Positions 53,991 through 62,875 are shown, counted from the stretch's first letter. The stretch is DNA of 64,000 bases from Planctomycetota bacterium (GCA_020638855.1 JACKHT010000001.1:434001-498000); one strand, 5' to 3'. Notes: generated from the letters alone by a model not told the origin. Made by a program: numbers and translations.

Positions 53991-54785
53991 TCAGGGTAGG
54001 CGGAACTGCACGCGCCGGAAGATGTCACGCCCTTTGACCCCTGCCGGGCCCGGATGAAAGCGCCAGCGGCCCAACGCTCGCAACGCCTCACGATCCAAGA
54101 CGTCGTAACCGCTCGACTCAACCAGGGTCACCTGTTCGACGAAGCCATCGGCGCCGATGTGCAGCCGCACCAGGGCCGTGCCTTCCCAACGGCGCATTTC
54201 CGCCAGCCGGGGATAGGTCGGTTCGGGACAGAACGCATCCCATGGCAGAGGCTCCCAAGTGACTTCGATCGGTTCGCCAACCGGCATGTCGGGTACCGCA
54301 GGCGTGGGAACCTCTTCGGGGCGGATCGGGTCCACTTCGAACAGCGGCTGTGGATTGAGCGCATCGGGAACAGGCCGCTTCACATGGGCCATGCTCGCCG
54401 CCCAGTCGGCCGCATCGCCCACGGTCCAAGGAGCCTCAATCGGTTCCGGGACCGGTGCCAAGTCCAACTCGGCTACTGGGGTCGGTTCCCAGATCGGTGG
54501 GGACTCCAGCTCGGGCAAGTCCGGCGCCTGGATGGGCTCCGAAGTCGAATCCTCTGGGAGTGGCGGATCGGTCAGGGGGTCCACGGGAGGCGCCTCCCGA
54601 TTCCATGTCACCCGCACATCGCGGACAGGACTCGACGTTCCGCCCACCTTCCAATGCAGCCAGCCCAAACCCAGCAGCGCGGGCAACAAGACCAACGCAA
54701 ACGCATGCACTCCCGAAGAAAGACCCAAGAATGCCCACCAATGGGCACGCCCAGGGCGCGGGGTTCGACGAGGGGAGGTGGGCAC
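53991..54785 (-). CDS. tonB: TonB energy transducer
   Basis: A 264-residue TonB-like protein: short cytoplasmic N-terminus, one membrane anchor (GVHAFALVLLPALLGLGWL), a long Pro/Glu-rich periplasmic spacer (residues about 60-175), then the C-terminal TonB domain (YPRLAEMRRWEGTALVRLHIGADGFVEQVTLVESSGYDVLDREALRALGRWRF). It would pass proton-motive energy to outer-membrane receptors. It starts with GTG at 54785, divergent from a TonB-dependent receptor, so it is probably dedicated to that receptor. ExbB and ExbD are not in the window. Confidence 0.86.
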   Translation of the reverse strand: MPTSPRRTPRPGRAHWWAFLGLSSGVHAFALVLLPALLGLGWLHWKVGGTSSPVRDVRVTWNREAPPVDPLTDPPLPEDSTSEPIQAPDLPELESPPIWEPTPVAELDLAPVPEPIEAPWTVGDAADWAASMAHVKRPVPDALNPQPLFEVDPIRPEEVPTPAVPDMPVGEPIEVTWEPLPWDAFCPEPTYPRLAEMRRWEGTALVRLHIGADGFVEQVTLVESSGYDVLDREALRALGRWRFHPGPAGVKGRDIFRRVQFRLP

Positions 54786-54824
54786 GGCGAGACAAACGAG
54801 CGGAGCTCAGGACGGTTCATCATG
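54778..54824. repeat. Dispersed 47-bp element, copy 1
   Basis: Similar to 57294-57341, so one copy lies on each side of the receptor gene. Shared parts include TGGGCACGG and GGTTCATCATG, with cga-cgg and ctc blocks between. This copy covers the tonB start codon. Read on the plus strand it gives GETNERSSGRFIM; on the minus strand MMNRPELRSFVSP. Confidence 0.65.
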
Positions 54825-55087
54825 AATCACCATGGGCCCCCAGGGAATCCAGCAGCCCCGATCTTTGGTACGACGGCATCGGAGTGGGGCACTGGAAGCC
54901 GCCCGGATCCCCCGCAGTCGGGCAGGAAATCCAAGCCGCCCTGAACCGGCCGGAGCGAACTGCGTTAGCCTTGCTAGCCGCACCCCAAGTCCCCGCCCCA
55001 AGTCCCCGAAAGTGGCTGCCGAGTCCAACCAACGCCCTCAAAATCCATTGGCGGGCCGATTCCTACCCTCAGCACTTCGCCCGCCCC
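54825..55087. other. Region between tonB and the receptor gene
   Basis: About 260 bases between divergent start codons, expected to hold both promoters. Open frames cross it but start poorly and show no conserved domain. A TTAGCCTTGCTAG stretch near 54965 may contain a -10 element for the receptor gene. Confidence 0.4.
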
Positions 55088-57202
55088 ATGATGCACTCAG
55101 CTCTCTGGCTGCTAGCCTTGCTGCCGCAATCCACGCCCACCCCCATCGTTCCTGAGTCGCCCCAGGGCTCAGACTCCATCCAAACGTTTCCGACGGTGGT
55201 CGTGGAGCCCGCCCCATCGAACGCTTCGGGCCCCCCCCCCGACGCCACCACGCGGATCACGATTGGGGCGGACGAAGTCTTCGAGCACAACTACCGCACG
55301 CTGCCCGAAGCCCTGCGCGATGTGCCCCAGGTGATGGTCCAAGAGACGTCCTACGGGCAAGGTTCACCCTACCTGCGGGGCTTCACGGGTTTCGGCACAG
55401 TGCTGCTGGTGGATGGGGTTCGCTTGAACAACTCGGTGTTCCGTGCGGGCCCCAACCAATACTGGAACACGGTCGATATCACCTCGCTCGATCGACTCGA
55501 AGTGGAGTTGGGTCCGAACTCCCCGTTGTACGGCTCGGATGCCTTGGGTGGGGTGGTACGCGCCTTCACCCGATCCCCCTATGGCGAACTCAACACGCCA
55601 ACGGGCAAGTTGATCTACCGCTACTCACAGGCCGCCGATTACCACATTTTCCGCGCCGAGGGTTCATTCGTCGGCGAGCGGACCGGCGTGCTCGTGGGCT
55701 TGACAGCCAAGGATTTTGGTGACATCGAAGGCGGCTCGGAGGTGGGCCTGCAGCCGGGAACCGGCTACGACGAGTCCGACGCGGACATAAAGGTCGAGCA
55801 CTGGCTCGACGACCATTCGCTGCTCACGCTGGGTCACTATCAAGTCCATCAAAACGACGTCCCGCGCACACATAGCACAGTCGATGGCATCGATTGGCGT
55901 GGGCTCACCCGTGGCAGCGACTTGGTCCGCAGTTTGGACCAGGACCGCACGTTGACGTACGTGCAACTGCATCAAAGCGACCTGGATGGGCTCTTTGACG
56001 CCATGACCACGAGCCTTTCATGGCAAACCCAGAAGGAAGAGCGCTATCGGGTGCGTTCCAACGGACGCATCGAACGCCAAGGCTTCGACGTGGGCACGGT
56101 CGAGCTCTTCCACCACATGTTCCGTGAGGGGCCGAGCGGTCACTGGACCTACGGGCTGGAGTTCGTGCGGGATGGGGTCGACTCGTTCCTCGACAAGGGC
56201 AGCTTCCAAACGGCTGCCGACGACATCCAAGGCCCGGTGGCCGACGATGCGCGCTACACCAGCATAGGCGCTTTCGTGCAGGATCGCTTTGCCATCCAGG
56301 AGCGAACCGATCTGATCGCTGCCGCGCGCTTCAGCAACATCGTGGCCGATGCGGATTCGGTCCGCGATCCCGTCCTGGACACCCAGACCTCGGTCCACGA
56401 CACCTACCACAACAACTCGTTCAGCCTGGAGTTGGAGCACCGCTTGACGGAATGGCAGGACTCGGTGTGGTACGGCGGGGTGAGCCAGGGTTTCCGTGCC
56501 CCCAATCTGTCCGACCTCTCGCGCTTCGACAACGCCCGCACCAACGAATTCGAGGTGCCCGCCTTCGGCCTCGAGGAGGAAACGGTCACGGGTTACGAAA
56601 TGGGGCTACGCTCGGAAACCGGTCGCACGCGCTACGACATCTCGGCTTTCTACACGGACATCACCGATGGTATCGTGAGGGTGCCCACGGGCAACGTCAA
56701 CGGCTCTGGCGAGAGCGAAATCACCAAGGCTAACGTGGGTGATGGGTACGTATGGGGCTGGGCCGGCAGCCTGACCTATGCCCTCAATGAATCCTTCGAT
56801 GTGCACCTCGATGCGGCCTACCAGCGCGGAGAGCAGGATACCTTCCCCACTAGTGCCCCAGTTCTTGTGCGCGAGCCGATCGACCGCTTGATGCCGACCA
56901 CGCTGCACGCGGGGGTGCGTTGGAACGCCCCGGTGCGCAATGGCTGGGTTGAATTGCGCCTCACGCATGCCCAGAAGGCCGATCGCCTGTCGACCCGCGA
57001 TGAACAGGACACGTCGCGCATCCCTCCGGGTGGCACGCCGGCTTACTCGTTGCTCGATCTGCGCGGGGGTTGGAAGCTCAGCTCTCACGCCGAATGCATG
57101 GTCGGATTGGAAAACCTGTTCGACGAGGACTACCGCGTGCACGGCTCGGGGGTCAACGGGCCCGGCCGAGGCGTGGTGCTGGGCCTCATTTTCTCATTCT
57201 GA
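55088..57202 (+). CDS. TonB-dependent receptor
   Basis: A 704-residue outer-membrane receptor. After a short signal peptide (MMHSALWLLALLP), the plug domain spans about residues 50-170: TLPEALRDVPQVMVQETSYGQGSPYLRGFTGFGTVLLVDGVRLNNSVFR and LGPNSPLYGSDALGGVV. The rest is a beta barrel, with a TonB-dependent C-terminal signature (NLFDEDYRVHGSGVNGPGRG) ending in Phe. The ligand may be a metal chelate; location beside copper genes and a private TonB suggests copper or another metal, but this is an inference. ATG 55091 is an alternative start. Confidence 0.9.
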   Translation: MMHSALWLLALLPQSTPTPIVPESPQGSDSIQTFPTVVVEPAPSNASGPPPDATTRITIGADEVFEHNYRTLPEALRDVPQVMVQETSYGQGSPYLRGFTGFGTVLLVDGVRLNNSVFRAGPNQYWNTVDITSLDRLEVELGPNSPLYGSDALGGVVRAFTRSPYGELNTPTGKLIYRYSQAADYHIFRAEGSFVGERTGVLVGLTAKDFGDIEGGSEVGLQPGTGYDESDADIKVEHWLDDHSLLTLGHYQVHQNDVPRTHSTVDGIDWRGLTRGSDLVRSLDQDRTLTYVQLHQSDLDGLFDAMTTSLSWQTQKEERYRVRSNGRIERQGFDVGTVELFHHMFREGPSGHWTYGLEFVRDGVDSFLDKGSFQTAADDIQGPVADDARYTSIGAFVQDRFAIQERTDLIAAARFSNIVADADSVRDPVLDTQTSVHDTYHNNSFSLELEHRLTEWQDSVWYGGVSQGFRAPNLSDLSRFDNARTNEFEVPAFGLEEETVTGYEMGLRSETGRTRYDISAFYTDITDGIVRVPTGNVNGSGESEITKANVGDGYVWGWAGSLTYALNESFDVHLDAAYQRGEQDTFPTSAPVLVREPIDRLMPTTLHAGVRWNAPVRNGWVELRLTHAQKADRLSTRDEQDTSRIPPGGTPAYSLLDLRGGWKLSSHAECMVGLENLFDEDYRVHGSGVNGPGRGVVLGLIFSF

Positions 57203-57641
57203 CCGACCAGCGCGAAGGGCGCTGCAGGCTTGCCAGAATGCTGGGCGTGTCCCGACCTGGATCGGCCCTTTTCGGGAGCATGGACGGCGAGGCATGGGCA
57301 CGGGGGAGTCGAACGAACGGGACTCGAGTAGGTTCATCATGGGGCCCGAACCGCTTCCGGGGATAGCACCGCTGCCAAACTTTCGCGGGCCCTACGGGCC
57401 AAGGATCGTTGGCACCCTCTGGGGCGATCCAAGGCCCACTTGGAACCGCGCTGCAGTCCCCACGTGCCCTTCGGTGTCTCGTCCTGATTGGCTGCCGCCG
57501 GTTGCCATGGATCAATCTGATCGCGTTCTGACTGAACGGGATTCCGCATTCAGGGCCATTCCTGGGAGGGTCGAAGAGGTCCGCTAGCCTTGAGGTGCTT
57601 GCCGCCGGGCTTTCGTCCTGCTGCGTCCCACAGGACTCGCT
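57203..57641. other. 439-base region after the receptor gene
   Basis: It contains copy 2 of the dispersed element. From ATG 57294 a 97-codon open frame runs to 57587; its first 16 residues resemble the other copy, but no domain is recognisable, so I do not call a gene. TAGCCT near 57587 may be the -10 element for the sugar transferase. Confidence 0.4.
57294..57341. repeat. Dispersed 48-bp element, copy 2
   Basis: Related to 54778-54824 by one insertion and scattered substitutions. On the plus strand it reads GESNERDSSRFIM; several differences from copy 1 are synonymous in that frame (GAG/GAA, TCA/TCG, CGG/AGG). On the minus strand it reads MMNLLESRSFDSP. Confidence 0.65.
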
Positions 57642-58382
57642 ATGCAACCTTTCCGCGATCCCAACCAGAGCTCGGGGACCCGTGCTGCCTTGGCAGCGGT
57701 CCCGAACTTTGTTTCGAAGCCGAGCTCGCGCGGGTTGGATGCAGCCTTGATGGTGGTCTGCCTGGTACCGGGCGTCGTCCTGGTGGCGGGCATCGCGATC
57801 GTCAACGGGTTGGTCTTCCGAGACTTGCGCCGGGTCTTCTTCTTCCAGGAGCGTATGGGCTGGCGCGGCCGAGTCTTCACCCTGGTGAAGTTCCGCACCA
57901 TGCGCGATGCGGTCGATCGCGAAGGCCACGCGCTGATCGATGAACAACGCGTCACCCGTTTGGGGCGCCTCCTGCGCAACACCCACCTCGACGAGTTGCC
58001 CCAGCTGTGGAATATCCTGCACGGTGACATGAGCTTCTTGGGACCGCGCCCAGAGATGCTGTCCGCCCATGAGTGGGCGGTCGCACAGATCCCCGGCTTC
58101 GAGCAGCGGCTGGCCATCCGTCCCGGGATCACGGGCTTGGCGCAAATCACCCAGGGCTACGCCCAGGTCGAATTGGCTTCGTACCAACGCAAGCTCGCGA
58201 TCGACCTGGAGTACATCCGCCGCAAGGGTTGGCTTTTGGACGCCAAGATCCTGGTGGGCACGGCGATTTGGATGCTGCGTGGCAAGGGATGGCGTTGGAA
58301 CGATCCGGCGCTTTCGGAGCTGGCTGGAGCCGGTGAGGGTGAGCGTCTGTCCGACACCCAGAGTCCGCGCAAAGCAGCCTAG
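57642..58382 (+). CDS. Bacterial sugar transferase (exopolysaccharide initiation)
   Basis: A 246-residue phosphoglycosyl transferase of the small monotopic type. A membrane-inserting helix (AALMVVCLVPGVVLVAGIAIV) is followed by the catalytic domain: RVFFFQERMGWRGRVFTLVKFRTM, RLGRLLRNTHLDELPQLWNIL (the conserved Asp-Glu pair), MSFLGPRPEM, and RPGITGLAQI. It would attach the first sugar-phosphate to undecaprenyl phosphate. It is monocistronic and no polysaccharide cluster is beside it. A 13-bp inverted repeat follows it. Confidence 0.9.
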   Translation: MQPFRDPNQSSGTRAALAAVPNFVSKPSSRGLDAALMVVCLVPGVVLVAGIAIVNGLVFRDLRRVFFFQERMGWRGRVFTLVKFRTMRDAVDREGHALIDEQRVTRLGRLLRNTHLDELPQLWNILHGDMSFLGPRPEMLSAHEWAVAQIPGFEQRLAIRPGITGLAQITQGYAQVELASYQRKLAIDLEYIRRKGWLLDAKILVGTAIWMLRGKGWRWNDPALSELAGAGEGERLSDTQSPRKAA

Positions 58383-58400
58383 CCAGGATTTTCGGTAGAT

Positions 58401-58466
58401 GGGCTTGGGGAGGCTTCCCCGTCGGTGCTGCTCCACGGTCACCGCCTCCATTCCCTCCCCAAGCCC
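58401..58466 (+). terminator. Long-loop hairpin after the sugar transferase
   Basis: GGGCTTGGGGAGG (58401-58413) pairs perfectly with CCTCCCCAAGCCC (58454-58466) over 13 bp, enclosing 40 bases. Outer bases can extend it past a small bulge, and CCCCTTTT follows. The stem could terminate transcription, though the loop is unusually large. Confidence 0.55.
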
Positions 58467-58572
58467 CTACCCCTTTTCCGCGCTTGGACCTCCCAAGGCC
58501 CTGCCCGTGCCTGGGATCTACGGCTGGAGCTTCCGCACTCCAGAGCGTAAGGTGTCATGAAAGGCCCCTAAC

Positions 58573-59958
58573 ATGAACGCATCCATCCGATTCCTCGGAG
58601 CTGACCGGCAGGTAACCGGCAGCAAGCATCTGGTCACGATCGGCGAGCGCAAAGTGCTGCTCGATTGCGGCATGGTTCAGGGGCCGCGGCGCCTGGCCGA
58701 TCGCCTCAACCACGAACTGCCTTTCGAGCCCGGATCGATCGACGCGGTGGTCTTGTCGCACGCGCACATCGACCACTCGGGTTCGTTGCCGCGCCTAGTC
58801 CGGCTTGGTTACGAGGGCCCCATCTATTGCACGCCCGCAACCGCCGACTTGCTGGCGATCATGCTGGCGGACTCGGCGCACTTGCAAAGCTCGGATGCGA
58901 GGCACCTGCGCAAGCGTGGGCGCGCGTTCGATCCGGCCTATGAAATGGTCGATGTGGATCGCACGCTGCGCCTGATCCAAACCATCGACTACCGCACGCC
59001 ACAAGAAATCCTGCCGGGAGTCCAAGTCACCTACTTGGAAGCCGGTCACATCCTCGGTTCGGCGCAGGTCGTGCTCGACCTGCAGGAAGGTGGCGAGTCG
59101 TTGCGCCTAGGCTTCACCGGAGATCTGGGACGCAAGGGAACGCCCATCCTGCGCAACCCCGACCCGCTGCCCCCGTGCGAAGTGTTGATCACCGAGTCCA
59201 CCTATGGGGACCGCCTGCACCCAACCCACGTGGCGGTGGAAGAACAGTTGCGCGAATTCCTCGTGAAGCGCCAGAGCCAACCTGGGCGGATTCTGATCCC
59301 GGCCTTTTCGGTGGGCCGCACGCAAAACCTCTTGTGGTACCTGGGACGGCTCCTGCGCGCCGGCAAGATCGCCCCCATCGACATCTACGTCGATTCGCCC
59401 CTGAGCAACAAGACGACCGCCATCGTTTCGCGGCACAAGGACCTCTATGACCCCGAGACCAAGGCCATGCTCGACGGGGGACACAACCCCTTCTACTTCG
59501 AGGGGGTCCACACGGTGACCGAAGTCGAGGAAAGCAAAGCCCTCAACAAGCTGCGTGGGGGCATCATCATTTCCGCTTCGGGCATGTGCGAAGGCGGACG
59601 CATCCTGCACCATTTGGAGCAAACCGTCGACCGCCCTGAAGATTGCATCTTGATGGTGGGCTACCAAGCCGAGGGCACCCTGGGGCGCAAACTGCTCGAA
59701 GGATTCGAGACCGTCAAAATCTTTGGCGAAGCCCACCTGGTGCGCTGCAAGATTGAGCACATGGACGGGCTCTCCGCCCACGCCGATTACCAGGAGCTCC
59801 TCGACCACCTAACCCCGCAAGTGGGCAACGCCAAGAAGGTCTTCGTCGTTCACGGGGAAGAAAATGCGGCGATGAAGTTCGTAGGGCGCCTTGAGGCCGC
59901 CGGCTTCCAAAATGTCGAGGCGCCCCTCTTCAAGGAAAGCTACCCGCTGCGCGACTGA
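58573..59958 (+). CDS. MBL-fold beta-CASP nuclease (YSH1/CPSF73-like)
   Basis: A 461-residue metallo-beta-lactamase ribonuclease with a beta-CASP domain and RMMBL end. The metal motif HxHxDH is in VVLSHAHIDHSG (about residue 60); further ligands are in EAGHILGSAQV and GFTGDLGRKG. The beta-CASP part has ILIPAFSVGRTQNLLWYL, IIISASGMCEGGRILHHL and DGLSAHADYQELL. It is the bacterial homologue of CPSF73 and should process RNA in the cytosol. The stop overlaps the next gene (TGATG). Confidence 0.92.
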   Translation: MNASIRFLGADRQVTGSKHLVTIGERKVLLDCGMVQGPRRLADRLNHELPFEPGSIDAVVLSHAHIDHSGSLPRLVRLGYEGPIYCTPATADLLAIMLADSAHLQSSDARHLRKRGRAFDPAYEMVDVDRTLRLIQTIDYRTPQEILPGVQVTYLEAGHILGSAQVVLDLQEGGESLRLGFTGDLGRKGTPILRNPDPLPPCEVLITESTYGDRLHPTHVAVEEQLREFLVKRQSQPGRILIPAFSVGRTQNLLWYLGRLLRAGKIAPIDIYVDSPLSNKTTAIVSRHKDLYDPETKAMLDGGHNPFYFEGVHTVTEVEESKALNKLRGGIIISASGMCEGGRILHHLEQTVDRPEDCILMVGYQAEGTLGRKLLEGFETVKIFGEAHLVRCKIEHMDGLSAHADYQELLDHLTPQVGNAKKVFVVHGEENAAMKFVGRLEAAGFQNVEAPLFKESYPLRD

Positions 59959-60779
59959 TGAGTATGCCGGCCCAGGAAGACGACGACCTTACGTTGCTGG
60001 CGCTTCCGTCGCCCGACGACGCGCTGCACTGGGGGAAACGACCCACGCCCAAGGACGAACGTGAGTTCTTGGGAGGTCCGCTCACACGCCTCAAAGAACT
60101 GGGCTCCAGCCTGCGCATCTTCGGCGAGTTCATCCGCGGCTTTCGGCGCATGCACTTTGTAGGCCCCTGCGTGACCGTCTTCGGATCCGCTCGCTTCGGC
60201 GCCGACGACCCGTACTACGCCCAGGCCCGCGAGGCCGGCAGCCTATTGGCCAAAGCGGGGTTCACCGTCGTCACCGGCGGCGGTCCCGGCATCATGGAGG
60301 CTGCCAACCGGGGCGCCGTGGAAGCGGACGGATTTTCGGTCGGGTGCAACATCGAGTTGCCCCACGAGCAAAGGCCCAACCCCTACCTCAACCTTTGGAT
60401 CGAGTTCCGCTACTTCTTTGTGCGCAAGGTCATCCTGGTCAAGTACTCGCTCGCGTTCATCGCCTTTCCCGGCGGGTACGGGACCATGGACGAGATCTTT
60501 GAAACCGCAACGCTGATCCAAACGGGCAAGATCCAGCGCTTCCCGTTCATCCTGATCGGCCGCGAATACTGGCAGCCCTTGATCCGACTGCTGATCGAAA
60601 TGAAGGCGAAGGGCACGATCGCCGACGATGACACGCGCTTCCTGTTCGTCACCGACTCGGTCGAAGAGGCCGTCGCCCACATCCAACGGGCTGCCCCAAA
60701 AATTAGCGAACGCACCGAACGCCGGCTCAAGAAGATCCGCCGCTGGCTGCGGCCCATCACCCCATCCACCATCGTCTAG
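59958..60779 (+). CDS. LOG-family (TIGR00730) Rossmann-fold protein
   Basis: A 273-residue protein of the LOG family, annotated as cytokinin riboside 5'-monophosphate phosphoribohydrolase or as a nucleotide 5'-monophosphate nucleosidase. The family motif PGGYGTMDE is in FIAFPGGYGTMDEIFE, and VVTGGGPGIMEAANRGAVEADG precedes it. An N-terminal extension of about 60 residues is longer than in plant LOG proteins but common in bacteria. It is translationally coupled to the nuclease gene. Confidence 0.88.
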   Translation: MSMPAQEDDDLTLLALPSPDDALHWGKRPTPKDEREFLGGPLTRLKELGSSLRIFGEFIRGFRRMHFVGPCVTVFGSARFGADDPYYAQAREAGSLLAKAGFTVVTGGGPGIMEAANRGAVEADGFSVGCNIELPHEQRPNPYLNLWIEFRYFFVRKVILVKYSLAFIAFPGGYGTMDEIFETATLIQTGKIQRFPFILIGREYWQPLIRLLIEMKAKGTIADDDTRFLFVTDSVEEAVAHIQRAAPKISERTERRLKKIRRWLRPITPSTIV

Positions 60780-60983
60780 CCCAATGCGTGGTGTGCTCGG
60801 CTTCGGCTATGGCAAGCCACTCCTAGCACCCGCCTTTGGGGTTTTGTGCGTCGGCTCGTGGGGCATTGGGTCTTCCTTTCGCCAAGCGGACGGGGTTCTC
60901 CGGGTCCCCCGCAACGCGTAGTTCGGGCAGCATGTGGCCCCCCCATGCCGTATCCCATAGGGGTTAGGGTACGCATGCAACCA

Positions 60984-61002
60984 TTTCGCATCCCGTGCGA
61001 AA
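60984..61002. promoter_or_regulatory. Inverted repeat upstream of the metal-efflux operon
   Basis: TTTCGCA (60984-60990), TCCCG, TGCGAAA (60996-61002): a perfect 7-bp dyad. A further half-site, ATTTCGC, follows at 61004-61010, directly before the -35 box. This is the position for a regulator operator. Confidence 0.6.
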
Positions 61003-61016
61003 CATTTCGCTTTAGG

Positions 61017-61045
61017 TTGACCCCTCCGGACGGTCGAACTATAGT
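61017..61045 (+). promoter_or_regulatory. Sigma70-like promoter of the metal-efflux operon
   Basis: TTGACC (61017-61022), 17-bp spacer, TATAGT (61040-61045), 10 bases before ATG 61056. The spacer contains GACC/GGTC arms (61019-61022 and 61032-61035). The leader would be only about three to five bases. Confidence 0.75.
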
Positions 61046-61055
61046 GAGAATCACC

Positions 61056-61406
61056 ATGGTCCGTTTCCTCTCGTCCGTTTGGCTCGCCTTGATGCTCCTC
61101 GCGGGACCTGCCCTTTGCTTGGGCGGGCTCTTGGAGCATGCTTGCGACTGTGGCGAGGGCGGAATCGAGATGCAGTGCCAACACGAGGACTCTTGCTCGG
61201 GCGATCCGTGCAAGTCCCTCACGGTCACGCAGGGTCGCGACTCCCGCGGCCTATTCGATTTCGGAGCACCATGGGTTCCCGTGACGAATCGCTCCTTGGG
61301 CGGCGAGCTAGCTTCCGCGCAAGAATCATGGTCCAAAGAACCGCACGATCCGTCCTGGCGCTGGAATCTGCCCTACGCGCAGAGTGACCGGCCATTGCGC
61401 ATCTGA
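61056..61406 (+). CDS. Small secreted Cys-rich protein, metal-efflux operon
   Basis: A 116-residue protein with a signal peptide (MVRFLSSVWLALMLLAGPALC). The mature N-terminus is rich in Cys, His and acidic residues: LEHACDCGEGGIEMQCQHEDSC-type clustering, able to bind metal. The rest is polar and unassigned. Similar small proteins head CusCBA/CzcCBA-type efflux operons; here the TolC-type gene follows after 104 bases. A periplasmic metal chaperone or sensor is plausible but not shown. Confidence 0.65.
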   Translation: MVRFLSSVWLALMLLAGPALCLGGLLEHACDCGEGGIEMQCQHEDSCSGDPCKSLTVTQGRDSRGLFDFGAPWVPVTNRSLGGELASAQESWSKEPHDPSWRWNLPYAQSDRPLRI

Positions 61407-61510
61407 TCCGAAGCCGCGCGACGTTTCGACGGCCATGGGATTCCTCCGCCTCACTGGGCGCGAGGTGCATGTCGTCGATTTCTTGGCGAAAGGCCTCCTG
61501 AATCAGATGA

Positions 61511-62875
61511 ATGCAACTACTAGCAAAACCCACCCATGCGGTGTGGGCGTGCGTCGCGCTGTCCGCCTGCGCAACCTATCGCCCCACCCCCTTAGAGCCG
61601 CAACGCGTGCTCGAGGCCCTCGAGTCCATCGAGTGGGATTCCACCCCAAACACTCCGAACGCCACCGATTCGAGCCAATCGAGCCCCGTGGTAGGTCCAC
61701 TCCAGCTGGCAGCCTTTGCCGTCAGCACCCATCCCGAACTTGCGGCTTTGCGAGCCGAGCTTGGAATCCAACATGCCCTGCTCGTCGAAGCTGGACTCCT
61801 TCCCGACCCGGAGTTGGGCTGGGACGCCATGGATGGGTTGGCCTCGCAGCTGGTCACCGGCAGTTCCTCTTCGGTCGACGCCTGGGCGGGGTTCGGATTG
61901 CTGTTTCCGCTCTTGGGGCCAGGTGAACGCCAAGCCAGTATTGCCGTCGCGCAGGGTCGAAGCGACGAGGCCCGCTACCGCATCGCCGAGGCCGAGTGGA
62001 ACCTCACCTGCGACATCCATGTCGCCTTGGAGGAAGTACTGGCAGCGGAAACCCTGCTAGCTCAAACGCGATCCCTCACCGAGCTCGCCACCACCACCAA
62101 CGAGTATTTTCAGCGGGCCAAGGATGCGGGCGCCGCTACGGCCATTCAGGCCAACCTTGCCCAAGGAGACCTGCAAACGATTCGGCTCGATGGATTGCGC
62201 GCCGATGCCAGGGTTCGCCAAGCCCGGCAAGCGCTCAACGCCTTGCTTGGCTTGCCTCCCTCCGTGGACTTGCCACTTGGACCTGGGGTGGACCCCTCCA
62301 ACCTCTTGACCACCCGAGGCACGCCCGAGCAACTCACGCTCCACGCGGTCGACTCGCGCCCCGACCTAGCCGTCCTACTCGCGGCCTACCAAGCTTCCGA
62401 GGAAGGGGTTCGGCTCGCCATGTCCCAACGGTTTCCTCGGATCGCGGTGGGGACCGGCATTCGAATCACCCTACCGATCTTCTCCAAGTTCGGAGGACCC
62501 GCCATCCAAACGGCGCGCGCTCGTAGCGAGCAAATCCGCTTGGCCTTTACGGCAAGAGTCCACACGATCCGGCAGGAAATCGCGGCAGGTTACGAGGCTT
62601 GGCAGCTCGCGAGCCAGGAGGTGGACCTCGTGGAGAATGGGCTGCTCCCCAACGCGGAACAAAGCCTGCAGTTGTCCCGCGAAGCCCTGGTAGCCGGGGA
62701 GGTGACCCTGCTGGAAACGCTGGCACTCCAGCGGTCCCTGGTCGCGGCGCGCACGCGCCACACGGAGGCGCGTGCAGAACGCTCGAAACGCGCCTGGAAA
62801 TTGCTGGCGGCCAGTGGATGGCTGCTCGGCGCCTCCCCCATGAACACGGAACCGAACCCCGCCGACTCGCAATGA
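61511..62875 (+). CDS. TolC-family outer-membrane channel (CusC/CzcC-like)
   Basis: A 454-residue outer-membrane efflux protein. The lipoprotein signal ends VALSACATY (Cys near residue 20). Two repeats of long helical hairpins follow: FAVSTHPELAALRAELGIQHALLVEAGLLPDPELGWD, then NEYFQRAKDAGAATAIQANLAQ, then the second repeat VDSRPDLAVLLAAYQAS with LPNAEQSLQLSREALVAGEVTLLETL. It should form the trimeric exit duct for the RND pump. Its stop overlaps the adaptor gene start (ATGA). Confidence 0.88.
   Translation: MQLLAKPTHAVWACVALSACATYRPTPLEPQRVLEALESIEWDSTPNTPNATDSSQSSPVVGPLQLAAFAVSTHPELAALRAELGIQHALLVEAGLLPDPELGWDAMDGLASQLVTGSSSSVDAWAGFGLLFPLLGPGERQASIAVAQGRSDEARYRIAEAEWNLTCDIHVALEEVLAAETLLAQTRSLTELATTTNEYFQRAKDAGAATAIQANLAQGDLQTIRLDGLRADARVRQARQALNALLGLPPSVDLPLGPGVDPSNLLTTRGTPEQLTLHAVDSRPDLAVLLAAYQASEEGVRLAMSQRFPRIAVGTGIRITLPIFSKFGGPAIQTARARSEQIRLAFTARVHTIRQEIAAGYEAWQLASQEVDLVENGLLPNAEQSLQLSREALVAGEVTLLETLALQRSLVAARTRHTEARAERSKRAWKLLAASGWLLGASPMNTEPNPADSQ

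Noticed and set aside
57294..57587. Small gene of 97 codons after the receptor gene
   Set aside because: Only the first 16 residues resemble another locus, the rest is low-complexity, and there is no ribosome-binding site; kept as an element, not as a gene.
60780..61055. tRNA or small RNA in the gap before the efflux operon
   Set aside because: No cloverleaf or T-loop sequence can be assembled; only the promoter-proximal dyad is convincing.
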